Source: Reticulitermes speratus
Taxonomy: Eukaryota > Arthropoda > Insecta > Blattodea > Rhinotermitidae
Direction of reading: 5' to 3'
NCBI GenBank assembly: GCA_021186555.1
Contig: JAJKFL010000002.1
Coordinates: 9,609,001-9,673,000, forward strand
DNA length: 64,000 bases
The position numbers and the translations under genes are program-made. Within the stretch, counting starts at the first letter, position 1, and each line of letters opens with the position of its first letter. The notes under the pieces are model-generated. The model saw only the letters and a program-made list of their open reading frames with translations, had not been told where the DNA came from and did no database searches. Of this stretch, positions 1-12,400 are shown piece after piece.

Positions 1-998
1 AAGTTAGACTTATTCTTTTTAAAACATCTGTAATAATTATTCTTTTTCAAAATATAGTGCCGCAAAGTGCGGGAAAACCAAGAGGGAAAATTAGATCCTT
101 TAACAGAGCCTCGGGGAATAGATCTATCAATGGCTTCATGAACAGCAGAATTGAGGCTGGCAACAGTGGCATCAACAGAAGATTTAGAATACACACTTGA
201 CCAGTCATATGAAGAAAGAATGTGATATAACAGTGTATAATCACCACAAGCGTATTTAAAATACGACAATTCATTAGTTTTGGAACATGTTTTGGCAAAA
301 AGTGGCATTTCAATTGACAGTGGCGGATGACAAACGTTGGGTTTAACCATGCCAGTGTCGGGGAAAGTGGTATGAAGATCAGTAATATTAGAAAAGACAA
401 GGTCAAGCATATTACTGCTGTAATCAGCATCAACACACTGTACTAGACCAAGAAAACAAGTGGTGTAAATAGCTTCTCCCCTAAGTTTAGAACAAAACTG
501 ACAATTTTCACGAGGCAGGCTGCTTTCCCAATCAAAACCAGGGACATTAAAGTCACCTAAAAGAATAACATGATAGTTTGTCGTGTCAAGTTTTTTTTCT
601 AAATGGGAAAAGTATTCACAAATAATATCTGGTTTGAGGTCAGGTGAAAAATAGTGGTTACCAATAAGTAAATTTGGACCATTATGAGTGGGAAATTCAA
701 CCGAAACACAATCATCAAAAATCTGTAAATCGTGCCTGCGCTTACATGCATTAAATTTAGGGGAAACAGCCATTAACACACCACCACCCCTTTTCTTTTT
801 CGCATGGATCCTATCAGAACGGAAAACAATGAATCCACCGGGAAATAAATTTTGATCATAACACTGGTCATTGAGCCACGTCTCTTTCAAACAAAATATG
901 TTATAACCAGATGAAATAACACTGTCAAAAAGCTCAGTAAATTTAGTCCTAAGTCCACGTACATTTTGATAAAAATATCAATACTTGTATTGGACATG
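1..998 (-). mobile_element. LINE ORF2 fragment, apurinic-like endonuclease domain
   Basis: Read on the minus strand, this stretch encodes the start of a non-LTR retrotransposon ORF2. The frame contains QNVRGLRTK, then CLKETWLND, KKRGGGVLMAV and LLGDFNVPGFDWE, which are the ordered motifs of the endonuclease/exonuclease/phosphatase domain. A one-base frameshift separates the likely ATG (near 998) from QNVRGLRTK, so the copy is defective. The reverse transcriptase would lie to the left, outside the window. It sits just downstream of the ORF1 piece at 1036-1668 in the same orientation. The layout resembles CR1/Jockey-type elements, but the clade is not certain. Confidence 0.75.
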
Positions 999-1035
999 GC
1001 GAAACCACCAGCATTAGGATAGTAAGAATGAGCCA

Positions 1036-1668
1036 TTAACTTGACATAAGATCACCTTCCCCCATGGCTTTATCAGTAACCACAAACTGGACAGAGGGAT
1101 CGCCACTAATGGAATTTACAGAAGAGAAAATTTGCTCAGGATTAAGACGACCATAAAAGGGAGCAATAAGACATCCATCTGGCCAAACACCAACATTATT
1201 AATAAGTGGAAAATCTTCCTCTGTCACAGATATGTGAAAAGAGACATAAGTGCTGAATTTAGTCTTCAGCCTTGTACAAACCAAAGATTTAAGCAGGAGC
1301 TGCTCTTTAAAGGAATTTTCTATGTCAGTAGAAGTGACATCAGGTGAAAAATGCGAGAGGAAGAGAGCCTTGGTTTTCACCCGTCTTGCAATAATAGGTA
1401 GCGAAGAAGAGTTTCTTACCCCTATCATAGGGGTCTTATGCTTTTTACTCACAGACTTAACATTATGACTAGGTGTTAAAGTCCTCTGTTTTTCACCATG
1501 CTTGGGGTCAACTGGCGGGGTTTCCATCCCGACATCACGCCACTTCTTCCTTGTGACAAGGACGTAATCACCATCGGCAGCCGCTGATGACCCAGTTTCA
1601 GGAATGATTTCACTTGCGGCATCAACATTGCTGACGACAGCACCTTGCGGAGCAGAGTTGCAAACTCT
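1036..1668 (-). mobile_element. LINE ORF1, C-terminal part
   Basis: About 210 residues on the minus strand end in a stop at 1036, roughly 40 bp before the ORF2 start. The segment includes VLVTRKKWRDVG and a region (ALFLSHFSPDVTSTDIENSF...) that resembles the RRM-like fold common in LINE ORF1 proteins. Its upstream half is displaced to 2330-2945 by a nested DNA transposon (1669-2325). Function expected from the family: RNA-binding retroelement protein. No host function is implied. Confidence 0.6.
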
Positions 1669-2327
1669 CACGGGGCAACTGATTGAATAATATTGGATGT
1701 TACCAATGCGTTAAAATACGATGCTACGCCTGGGACCGATGAGCCATACCGATACCGTGAGGCGGGGCCTTTCTCAACAGACGTGCGCAATCTCGTCTGA
1801 ATCCAGCTCGCGCTTTAGTTGTTGAAATGTGGGAGGTGCTTGTTCCAATTTGTCATGTACCGTAGTTATGGAAGAGGGACACCTGAAATCTAAACGACTC
1901 TCATATATGGCAAAGTTCAAACGTGAAGTTATTCGGTGCGCAGAGGAGAATGGAAACCGCAAAGCCACTGCAATTTTTGGAGTTGAAAGCAACGTTCGAC
2001 TGTGGCGGAAACACAAGGCAGCGATCAGCGTATCCAAAGATGACATTGTATGGGAGGACGATGTTGAAGATAAAGATGATAGTGACTGGGTGGAGAGCAT
2101 GGATAACGATTCAGTTATGAGTGATGACGGCGAGTCTGATGAATAATAAATTATAATAACAAATAATAAAATAATAAATTATTGTATTGTATTGTTCTTA
2201 CGGCACGTACAGCAGCTCTATAATTTTTCCAAAATCCAGCTCTCGACCGCGAATCTAATCCGCATCTGATTTTTTAGCCCTCTAAAACTGTAAAAAGGGT
2301 GCGGATTAGATTCGAGAATATACGGTA
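1669..2327 (+). mobile_element. pogo/Tigger-like DNA transposon, left-truncated, nested in LINE ORF1
   Basis: This is almost the same sequence as the complete element at 20868-21775. It begins at the equivalent of base 124 of that copy, so the left terminal repeat is missing. The right terminal repeat (GATTCGAGAATATACGG) and flanking TA are present at 2309-2327. A short ORF at 1868-2146 (92 residues) has an N-terminal helix-turn-helix of the brinker/CENP-B type ([19 protein letters not shown]...[12 protein letters not shown]) followed directly by an acidic tail ending SDDGESDE. The catalytic domain is deleted, so the copy is non-autonomous. Confidence 0.75.
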
Positions 2328-2329
2328 TT

Positions 2330-2945
2330 TTGATTTCTTAAGACTCTGTCTCTGTATGATGACACTGACTGGGGAGGCACTGACCTCAAAAATCTCCTTG
2401 TTACTGAAGACTTGAGTGGGCTGTGACTGATGACCTATATTACCAGCCTGAAAGGCATCCTGTAGATTTTTTAACTGCTGCTTAAGAGATGCGTTATCAT
2501 TTTTTAAATGATCCACCTCTCCACATAATTTGGTAACCATTTCAGTCAGTGATTTTATGAGGTCCATAGTGCAGACCCCATTGAGATGTACAATTTCCAC
2601 CTGTACGATGAGTGCCTCAAATTTATCAGATTCAAAAACTGGAGGAAGCATTAAGGACCTCTCAGGTGAAACGACCTTTCTGGGGACGTCAGATGCAGAC
2701 GCTGAACGGATCTTCACCGGGGTATCATCGTTACGCTGTACACGTAACAACTTAACACACTCGGCACACTTGTAGGTCGAAACCCCAGAATCCATATAAT
2801 ACGTATACTTGGCGTCACTAATCTGCAAACAGGAAAGATGGAAGCGGGTGGCACAAGGCCCACAACACTTTAAAAACTTCTGCTTGCCATGGAATGCCTT
2901 GTTGCAGATACTGCAGACATCCTTGGACACGGCCATAGTGGCCAT
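2330..2945 (-). mobile_element. LINE ORF1, N-terminal part with PHD-type zinc finger
   Basis: The minus-strand reading frame starts near 2945 and opens with a cysteine/histidine array: CSICNKAF, CCGPCATRFHLSC and YKCAEC. This matches the spacing of a PHD finger, as found in ORF1 of several insect LINEs. A coiled-coil-like stretch follows (TKLCGEVDHLKNDNASLKQQ). The frame runs into the right end of the nested pogo-like element at 2325, which breaks it from the rest of ORF1 at 1036-1668. Confidence 0.65.
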
Positions 2946-3044
2946 GCAAACACGACTTCAAGCGTGGGTATGTTACACAACACACTGACACACACAGCAG
3001 TTACAGGAGCGCAGCACAAACACATCCGTACACCACGAGAGCTG

Positions 3045-3290
3045 AGCCAGTAATAATAATAATAATAATAATAATACAGATTGTTATAACCATGACTGCT
3101 ACTGTTACTACAACCATCAGTATTACGACCAAGACTGCTGCCACTGCTACTTGCACTGCTGTGAGTAATTGTTGTTGTTGTTGTTGTTGTTATTGTGGTT
3201 GCTGCTGCTGTTGCTGTTGTGGTTGCTGCTGCTACTGTTGTTGTTCGTGGTGTGGTGGTAGTGGCAGTAGTAGTAGTAGTAGTATTCATA
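3045..3290. repeat. trinucleotide microsatellite cluster
   Basis: Consecutive short arrays of TAA (3049-3075), GTT (about 3169-3190), TGC/GTT mixtures (3198-3245) and AGT (3263-3284). They end 46 bp before the splice acceptor of the first TopBP1 exon in the window. The poly-Cys and poly-Thr reading frames here are products of the repeat, not genes. Confidence 0.85.
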
Positions 3291-3335
3291 ATTATCTAAA
3301 TTGCAGTGTTAAAGTATAACCCATATTTGTCTCAG

Positions 3336-3486
3336 GGACTTCAGCTGTTACGAAAACCAATGGAGAGACCATTTCCCTGCCTTGAGCTTACTAATGATGT
3401 GAAGGCCACAAGCCAAAGGGTTGAGAAAACGCTGCTACCGCTGCCTGCGGACTTGGTTGATCAGTATCTGCATACCTCAGTGTCAG
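3336..3486 (+). CDS. TOPBP1: TopBP1 exon, linker after BRCT3
   Basis: First exon of the gene inside the window, entered in phase 0 and left in phase 1 (TCA G|GTATAA). It encodes a linker (starting [13 protein letters not shown], ending [10 protein letters not shown]) that would follow BRCT3. The sequence itself is not conserved enough to place alone. The phase match to the next exon and absence of stops support it. Confidence 0.7.
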
Positions 3487-6400
3487 GTATAATTGTGTTT
3501 TTGTGGTTCCAAGGAAATAAATGTTCAATTCTGGAGTGCAGTGCCATTCAGTAAGGGATAATATTTAAGTTATTGGCTGGCAACTAAGCAGTTGCGTTTC
3601 TTTAGATTTGCCTGTAACTTTCTTATATACAGAAGAGAGGTGACAGCACCTGTACCGATTGTTGTGGTCAAGTAGATAGCACTTCTTTCTATTCAGGAGA
3701 TCCTGGGTTCACATCTCAGCCCAGAGACTAGCTCTCCTGGCTGAGGATTTCCTCAGTCGTCCTTGGCAAATGGGGGGTTAGTATGACTACTTCCTTCCAC
3801 ATCTGTTCCAATTCACTGTTCACTATCAGTCTCACCACATGATATTATACATTGTACAGTCTGAGTTACTAACATTGTTGTTAAAAGCACCATAGAAAAT
3901 GGAAATTAAATGAAGGACTTACAAATGTTAGAACACTTCCATCTTCATGTGTCAGTTTGTATATTTTGTTTTTCCATTTAACTTATATTTATGTGATAAG
4001 ATTCTGTATATCTTACAGAGAATGAATTATGTGAGGATTTTGAAGGTGGTAGTAGCAATAAACAGTTAGCTGCAAATACAAAGCCTTCACCTGTGAATGA
4101 AACAGTGGAAAGACCTGAAGAGAGACAGATTGATAGCTTTAATAAAGACGGAGCAGCACGCAACAGTACTCAGTCAGAACCAAATAGCGTGCCCTCTACT
4201 GAGACAACGATTGTTCGTGTGTTCACTGGTGAGTGGGAAATTAACAAATTTAATTTTTAACGTGTGACGTGTCTAGTATATTTTCTTTGTAATCCACATG
4301 TTTTGAGGAGAAAATATGTTTACCCTACAATTCCTTATTATCTTCTTGTCCACAGGTTGTCACAGACTATGTCTAAACTTTGGCTTTTGCATAGTTGTGG
4401 TGTATGCCAAAATAGAAGAGCTTTAAGTCATGAAGGCTTAAGTTACCTTTAATTCAGCTGTATGTTTGTGCATTGGGGTATATGGTGGCACAGTGGTTGA
4501 GGCACTGTGCTACAAGCCGGAAGGTCATGGGTTTGATTCCCAATGGGGTCATTGGCATTTTTCATTGAATTAATCCTTCCGACCGTGCTATGGCCCTGGT
4601 GTCAACTCAGCCTCTAACAGAAATGAGTACCAGGGATATCTCCCTGGGGGGTAATAGTGGCTGGTGCGTAGGGCTGACAACCTTACCACCTTCTTGTACT
4701 GATTGTTTAGAAGTTCTGGGAGCCTCAACCTCCTGGAGCCCTAAGGGTGTGGCCAGGCCTGTAATGGGAATAACTAATGTTTTTGCATTACTCCTTGTAT
4801 TGTGTGCTGTGATATGAATTTTGCATATTTAGATTTTGATCTGATTTTGATTTTGTTGTTATTGTCACTGTTGTCATCATCTGAGTTTTTCAGTACTGTA
4901 CATGCCTTTTATCAACGTCTTGAGGACTTCCTGCCTGATCTGGTATGGGCATTTCAATGGCAGCAAGTTTCTGCTCTCACTATGTTAGCTTATATTGTTT
5001 TGGTGTACAGTAAAAAATAAAAAAACTTCAGCCATTGATTAAAGAAGACCCCAGAAGGGCCTATGGCTGCCTTTTATTTTCACAATTTAATAGCACTCTG
5101 TGAAATACCTGGGAGACATGGTGCAGCTATGTGAAAAGTGGACAGCAGCATGGGACACAACTGGTCGACACTGGGTCAGCAGATTCTTAATCTGTACACA
5201 AATGCAGTTTCTTCAGTAACCTAGTGAGGAGAAAACTTATATTGTAAGACGTTTAGGTTTATGTGGTGATGAATGTTTTGGTGATGGTTTTCTGAGATAT
5301 GAGGCTTGTCATGGTGCAAGGGCCAGTTAGCACCCATCCCTTTAATCAGTCGGTGAATATATATCTGGCATAAATAACTGCAATTAATTAAAGGTATTGA
5401 AAAGCTATATTTGTAAGGAAATTATGAAATGTTTAAATTAACATGAACTGTACATTTAAATCACTTCCAGTTTTAGCCACAGAAAATCTTAAATGCTTGA
5501 TTGTTATTTGCACAGGGGTTACCAACATTTTGTCAGGGCCTGCTGCCTCCACCTTCAGGCTAGAAATGCTATTAGCTATCTATTGAAATACATAGTGTCA
5601 CATGCTAAAGGATCATAGCTTTAATTTTTGTTGTTTCATTTTCAGATTTAACCTTTTTCATTGTTAATTTTGATAATGAGGAGACAGAAGTGTTGAAAGA
5701 TTTCATTGAATCACATGGTGGACTTGTGGTTGGCAACAGCTTTAAAGGCATTTCTGATTATGCCGTTGTACCCCTAAGTGGAGCTGAATTGTCACAAACT
5801 GCAACTGAAGTTGTAACACATTTGTGGGTCGTGAGTATAGTTTGCATTCTCTCCTGATGGACGTAATTACAAATACTGTCTTTTATGCCTTGTATGAAGG
5901 GGGGGGGGGGAATGAAGTTTTTAAATTTATGTATATCCAGTTTTGTGCAGATTTGTTGTGTGTGTATGTGAAACTTGGTTGTGCACATTCATGTATAGCA
6001 TATGGCCATGTAAATGTCAGGTTTCTGCTGCAGCCAGAGCACTAAATGCCCACTGTGGGACAATGCTTCCCATTCAGACAAAAAAGGATGTACATTTAAT
6101 GGGCAACATTGTCCCATTTATCCATTAGAGGTTAAGGGAAGAAGATAGATTTATGGTGCTGAGAAGAATATTTGGACTTCAGAGGGAGGAAAGTGATAGG
6201 AAATTTGAGAAAGCTGCATAATGAGGCGTGTCATTATTTGTGCCCTTCACCAAACATTATTGGGACGGAGAAATTTAGGAAAATATAAGTGGCACATGTT
6301 TGATTGATAATTGGTGGGGAAAACCAAGGTGTTCGGAGAAAGACCTCTCAAACTGCCATCTTCTGTACCACAAACTTGTGTTCAACTAACAGTCTCTAAA

Positions 6401-9400
6401 CCCTTCCAGCTTGTTTTGAATGGCCTTAACCATCCTCATGGAAATTGTATTGAGACAGATGGAAACACATATGAGTTGCACCATCAACTGAAGGGACTTT
6501 TTGTCCCCACTGATATAGTTATTACTGCAAATTATGTTACATGTACAACCTTTCATAATGGATGTATATTTAACAGAATGCAAATTCAAGATATGGGATC
6601 AAAGCCTACACATGCAATATGAACAGAGGGGCTGTACAGTATTGAACCATCCTGTATATACAAGCTCAGTTATCTTTTAGAAATTAACACATGAAATAAA
6701 AGTACCAGTGTTTTCATCACCTACAAGTTGCTGGAATGTAGAGTGAAGGGGAGGCTAAACCAAGGGATCCATTTTACCAATTCAGGAGCTCAGACCAGAG
6801 TGAAGGCTGGTCTTTCTGGTGCTAGGATGATGAGAAGAAGGGGAAAAGGAGAAGTGAGTCTTTATGTGAATGCAGTAATTAGCCTTCAGTTTCCATAAAA
6901 GGAATGCCCCCCATGAGAGAAGTAATGTGTCTTTGCTTTCCATGAAAGGCAGGGAGTTTATTGAGTGGGTGAGGTAAGAGGGACAGAGTTGTGTTTGTGT
7001 TGTAGGAGGACTGTCTTCTTCAGGAAGAGTTGGTTCCTGTGATGTATTATCACCAGCCAGTACCTGTTGATCTGAGCAAGAGACCATTGGCTGATTGTGT
7101 GATTGGCATCAGTTCCTACAGTGGGAAGGAAAGAGATTTCATTTTTGCTGTTTCTGAGATGCTGGGAGCTATGTGAGTTGAAAGTCATTGGTTTTTAAGA
7201 TTATGGTCTGCTGAGATGCGGTGTGTGTATTCTGGTAGACATGTATTGACAGTTCAGAGCAACCTCCTATGTTCAAGGTAGAAGTCATTAGTTGTTATGT
7301 AAGCAGCATTAGTACTGCCACTTTCAGTATTCATAAAGGTGACTATGTGTAGCTGGTATTGTCTTATGTGATGTCATCTTAAAATACATTCTGACTTGTG
7401 CTTGGTGGACCTCGCAAATAAATGCTCAATTTTTTATCTTTATACCGAACCCTTCTGTATTTTGTATTGTTTTTATTTTTAGTGCACAGACACTATATTA
7501 TTTTTTCTCTAGTACCTTCAGATACAATTAGTGTTTATCTTTCTGCCCTTTGCCCATCAAGACAAGGGCATAGAATCCTTTTCTTAAGTAAGTGTGGGCG
7601 TGTGTAGGGCGGTTCTTGTTGCGCACAGTGATAAGTTGATCATGAGACTGATGATTAGCAGAAGGGATCTACAGCTAACATGAGCTCTGAGCAACACAGA
7701 TCTGACTGATGAGTGAACTCAGAATGCTCTGAATGAGAGTCCAGTGTCTTTCCTTAAGACCAGCAGGTCCTCTGCTGAAACATTTTAACCCTTTGGTGCC
7801 AGACTTCAGTGCCTAGTGTACTCTGCAAAAGATTAGGATTTAAATGGCCTGCCTGTTATTTTGCATATTATTGCCCATTGATTGAAATGGTCATTTGGCT
7901 TTCTCAGCATTTTGCTATGCAATGACTATAGTTGTCCTTCAGTGCCAAAGGGTTAATCTGATATTAATGTATCATCTCTAATCTCAAAATCAGGGTTTGG
8001 CAACATTTATGGAAGAGCAGGATGCAGTGTGAAGTAGATGTTGGTCATGTGGGTGTTACAGTTAATTGAAAGCAATGACATAACTCATATATATATAACG
8101 GCCCAGGTTATCCATTCTTTATTAAACATACTATTAAGAATGCTCAAAGGTTGTGTTTGCCTCTGTGTAGTCTAGGGTACTGACTACATCATTAAATAAA
8201 TCGTAATAAAACAAATACACTGAAACATGTCTTAAACAGAATCTGGGCTTAATGGAAACCTGTCTTAGCGGAAAACTTTTACAGTCCAGAGGATGAGGAG
8301 TCCCAATGTTCCAAACATAAAGTACCTGTGTGAAAAAGAAAATTTCAGTTTCTTGCAGTTGCGTTATAGGCAGGTTTCACTGTATAAATTTGTTACACGC
8401 TGATTACAGGTTTGTATGGTTTTATTATTGTGAGTTACAGGGTTAATGGTTTTATAATAACCTGAAATAGGCACGGTACCGTATTTTTCGGTGTATAAGA
8501 TGCACCGGCATATAGGACGCATCCCATTTTTTATGCAGATTTTTTGGAAAAAAATAATTTTAGTATATTTTATCATGCGTTTATTGAATAAAAATACATT
8601 GATTTTTCAGGGAATTTGTACATAACAAATAATCTAATTAGCAAAAATATTTTAAGTTACATTAAAGATATTAATCTTCGTCCTCAAATCCACAAAAAAA
8701 CGTAAACGAATAGAGTAGACTTTGACAGATCAAAATTCCTCGTATTTTTCGGCGTATAAGACGCACTGGCGTATAGGACGCACTCCATTTTTCCGACAAA
8801 TTTTTACATGAAAAAAGTGCGTCTTATATGCCAAAAAATACGGTAATTTCATTTCCGAATAACAGAGATCAATTGCTCATTGTATTAGAACTTGTTTGGT
8901 GGCTTTGCATATTGTAATTTATTCTTAGATCATTGTTGGTACTGCTACCAGTAATGTCCTTATTGCAGTGCACAGCTGGCTCAGTAACTTAGTGGGAGTG
9001 GCAGGAAACTGAATGGAAAATTACACCATCATGTCTTCACATACAAACAGTGAAGAGTTAATTATGTAGTATTAGAGAAGAACTGATATTTGATGTACAG
9101 GCATGTTTTTACTTCATATTTTACATTACAAAATTGGCTTTTGTAACAGAACCCAAGAATTGTTTGCACGAAAAAACAACACGAAGAAAAATGCATTAGC
9201 ATCGACACACTTGATATGCTCTGAGCCTGGAAGCCAGAAGTACAGAGCTGCTGTGAAGTGGAAACTGCCTGCTGTGAGTCATGAGTGGCTTTTAGCTTGT
9301 GCAAAGGAAGGGAAACGTGTGAGTGAGGAGCCTTATCTTGTTGGAGAGAACTCATGTAAGGAAGCCACATACTTTCTTTAACAGTTTATTAAGTTCTTTT

Positions 9401-12400
9401 TAGCGTTATAATGACTACACTGAGGCCCCAGGAAGACCACCTGCAGTAAGCTCTGACACTTCTCCCTCCAGAATACTTCCCTATATTATGTTTCATTCAA
9501 AACATTTTGCTTACGTGAATGATTGTAATCATAACCTGTGGTAAACTTTGCTACTGACATGCACTTTGGGCTGCTTGATATAGAGCAGACTGGAGGCTGT
9601 GGAGGGTAATACTGCTGTGGGCAGAAAGTGGGAAACCTCAAGTGTTATTTTGCCCACTGTCCATGGGATTTCTTTTTGTGGCCACAGTATGGCTGGTAGT
9701 TAATATTTGATAAGTACTGGATGGGTGCAGTGTGTTTGTTGGTACATTGCCTTTCTTACCTATTTACTTGAAAGTGTGTAACACTTGAACGTTATCTCTT
9801 ATTTTTCTTTCAGCCTTTGCTAAAGATGAAACAGGTTGGAGTAAAATTATCATCACTGTGTTAAAGGAAATTTTTCATAGTTATGGCAGGAGGTTTTCTC
9901 AGGGTTTGTGATCCCATTTGCACATGAATAAGCAGTGTTTTGACCTTCACCAGAGTGTGTATAAGAGATGTGAACTTTGTATCCACCATTCTGGTCACCA
10001 TTTTCAACAGCATTTTAAATATTATGCAGTAATGTGGAGGTAGTCTTTAACTGTAGTACAGTAGAACCCAGATAAGAAGTTCCTGCATAAGAAGTTTTCC
10101 TCTGTAAGAAGTCTGATTTTTAAAGTCCCGAAATCCTATTGCTTTTAATAAGCTTCCCTCTTAATAGTCTTCCCGCTTAAGGAGTCCCTAATCCTCTGGT
10201 CCCTTGAAAGACTTCTTAACAGGGTTCTACTGTATTAATTTTTTACCCCCTAGATCTCCTGTTACTTGCATATGCAAGCAACTTTATATTTGTGGTTTTC
10301 AGGTCCTGTAAGCAAAACTCTTAGAATAAGTGAAGCAGCAAAGACTGATAGCTCACAAACTGGCCAGAATGGGACACCAAATTCGAAAGTTCAATCATCC
10401 TTGCTTCCTGCAGATCAACCTCAAAACATTGCTGCTGATATGCAGACCCCAAATTCAGAATTGAAACCTCGTAATAAAAGAGTTGTAGAATTGCAAAATG
10501 ATACTGTGATGGGCCCTCCTAGCACTCCTACTGAACAAAAGGACAGCTCTTCAGGGCAGCACCATGTAACAACATCCCACACAAATAAACATGGTTTTAG
10601 CCAGGAATCTCCATTACATATACCAAAAGTAGAAGCATCAACTCCAAAAAATAGTGCACGTTGGCCAGGAGATTCAAATCAAGAGACTCCTAAAGGACCA
10701 TTCTCTGTTTCCACACCTCAGACTCCATATGGACAAATATTGAAACCTAACCCTTCACCTGAGACAAGGAAGAATTGGAAGAAGTGGATAGATAATTTTC
10801 CTGATTTTCAGAAGAAGAAAAACTCTCCAAAAAGGAAGAGGAAATTGAGTACTGTAAGACATTTAATAGTAGCTTTTATTTAGAATTAACCCTTCAGAGG
10901 GAACATTTACAGGCTGCTAAAAATGTACAGTTTTGGTAAGTGTATATGGAGCAGGATGTATTTCATACGTCCGTGTTACTTTAATTGCCAACATTGCCTT
11001 AATATGCTGCACTGAATTAACACAGATGAGACTCCTGGTAATTAAGTCATGGTAAACTCTGTTCCAGTGGCTTAGATAACCAGTTGGGAATCAGAAGAAC
11101 AGGGTCTATTTTGAAAGAACCTTCAACAATTTTAATATTTTTATGTGTGTGTGTGTGTGTGTGTGTGGGAGTAAGGGTTGACCCATGCCTCCCCCTCCCT
11201 CTCTGCCATAGAGTCTGGGGCAGCCTTGTCTGTGCCACTGTCCTCTTCCTAGCATACCGTGTGGCAACTCAGCTATAATAACTTCACAACAAACAGCCTG
11301 TAAATATTCTGATCAATCAGTTAGTGTCAGACACATTTCAACATTTAGTACTTCATCACTGTCTGTAAGTTTGTCTGTCAGTGTTTCATTGTCCTAGCCT
11401 TAACTGTGTGTGTAAGGTGTAATACACTCTAACATTGTTAAAATGATTAAATTATCATTAAGTAGTCAGGTATGTTCCTGTATAGCTTGAAAATAATTCT
11501 ATAGCACTGTCTATAGAATTGTGGTATGCATGCAGTCCCTCAGATCTTGAATGCTGTGACTGATAAGGTAAAATCGACCACTCACCTGCATCTTAGTACT
11601 AGGGCTGAGAACACATAGAGCTGTATATCTTTTCTCACAAATGTTTTCATGGTATGGCAGTTAATTGAGCACAGGAAAAACCTCACTTTATCATTATTCT
11701 GTCACATGAGTAGAACAGGATAATAATTACAAGTACTGTAGATAAATGTAGATGACAGTGGGAGCCGTAAGGATAAAGAAAGACAGCAGAAATTAAGAGC
11801 AATAAAGACCAGAAAGCATGGCTTTATTCTAGAAGATCATGATAATGTTTCTGTGTGGTAGATTTCTAGGCTGCTAACGCTCGTATGTTTGTTCGTTCAG
11901 CCATTGTCCGAGTTGAAGCGCCGCTGTTGGGAAATGATTCTTCCAAAAGGTAAACCGCCAGTCCACAGTGTAAGTAACAAAACATTCTTTATCTATGATT
12001 GCAGTTCTGTTAATTATCTGCTGGGCTGTCTTGTCATTTGTGATGAATCCTCTTGCTTTCTGTGACAATTTTTCTCATAGCTGGAGTCATATAAGAGCTG
12101 CTGAGCTCATATCTTGTCATATATACAATGAACAATAGTGCCTTGGATTTGTTTGCCTTGTTAATAGCATACTGTGTGGTAGCTAGAACTTTAAAGGACA
12201 AACTCTCCTACAGTGCAGTCTCGATTCTCTGAGTCCCAATTGTTCGAGGTTGCGTTTTGTCTGAGCAAATGCGTTCGTAGACAACGTCAAGCTTTAAAGA
12301 CTTTTTTGCATCTTAAGTGAGACAGAGGGTTTCAATTTCTTTACATTGTAATGTAATAGTGTATATTCTAGTATTATTCGGCTGTACTATTTTATACATT

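Noticed and set aside
2870..3319. Poly-Thr and poly-Cys ORFs
   Set aside because: Direct translation of trinucleotide microsatellites.
6311..6622. ORF of 103 residues between TopBP1 exons
   Set aside because: Considered as the missing BRCT4-5 exon. It has no BRCT similarity, whereas 7006-7172 fits both sequence and phase.
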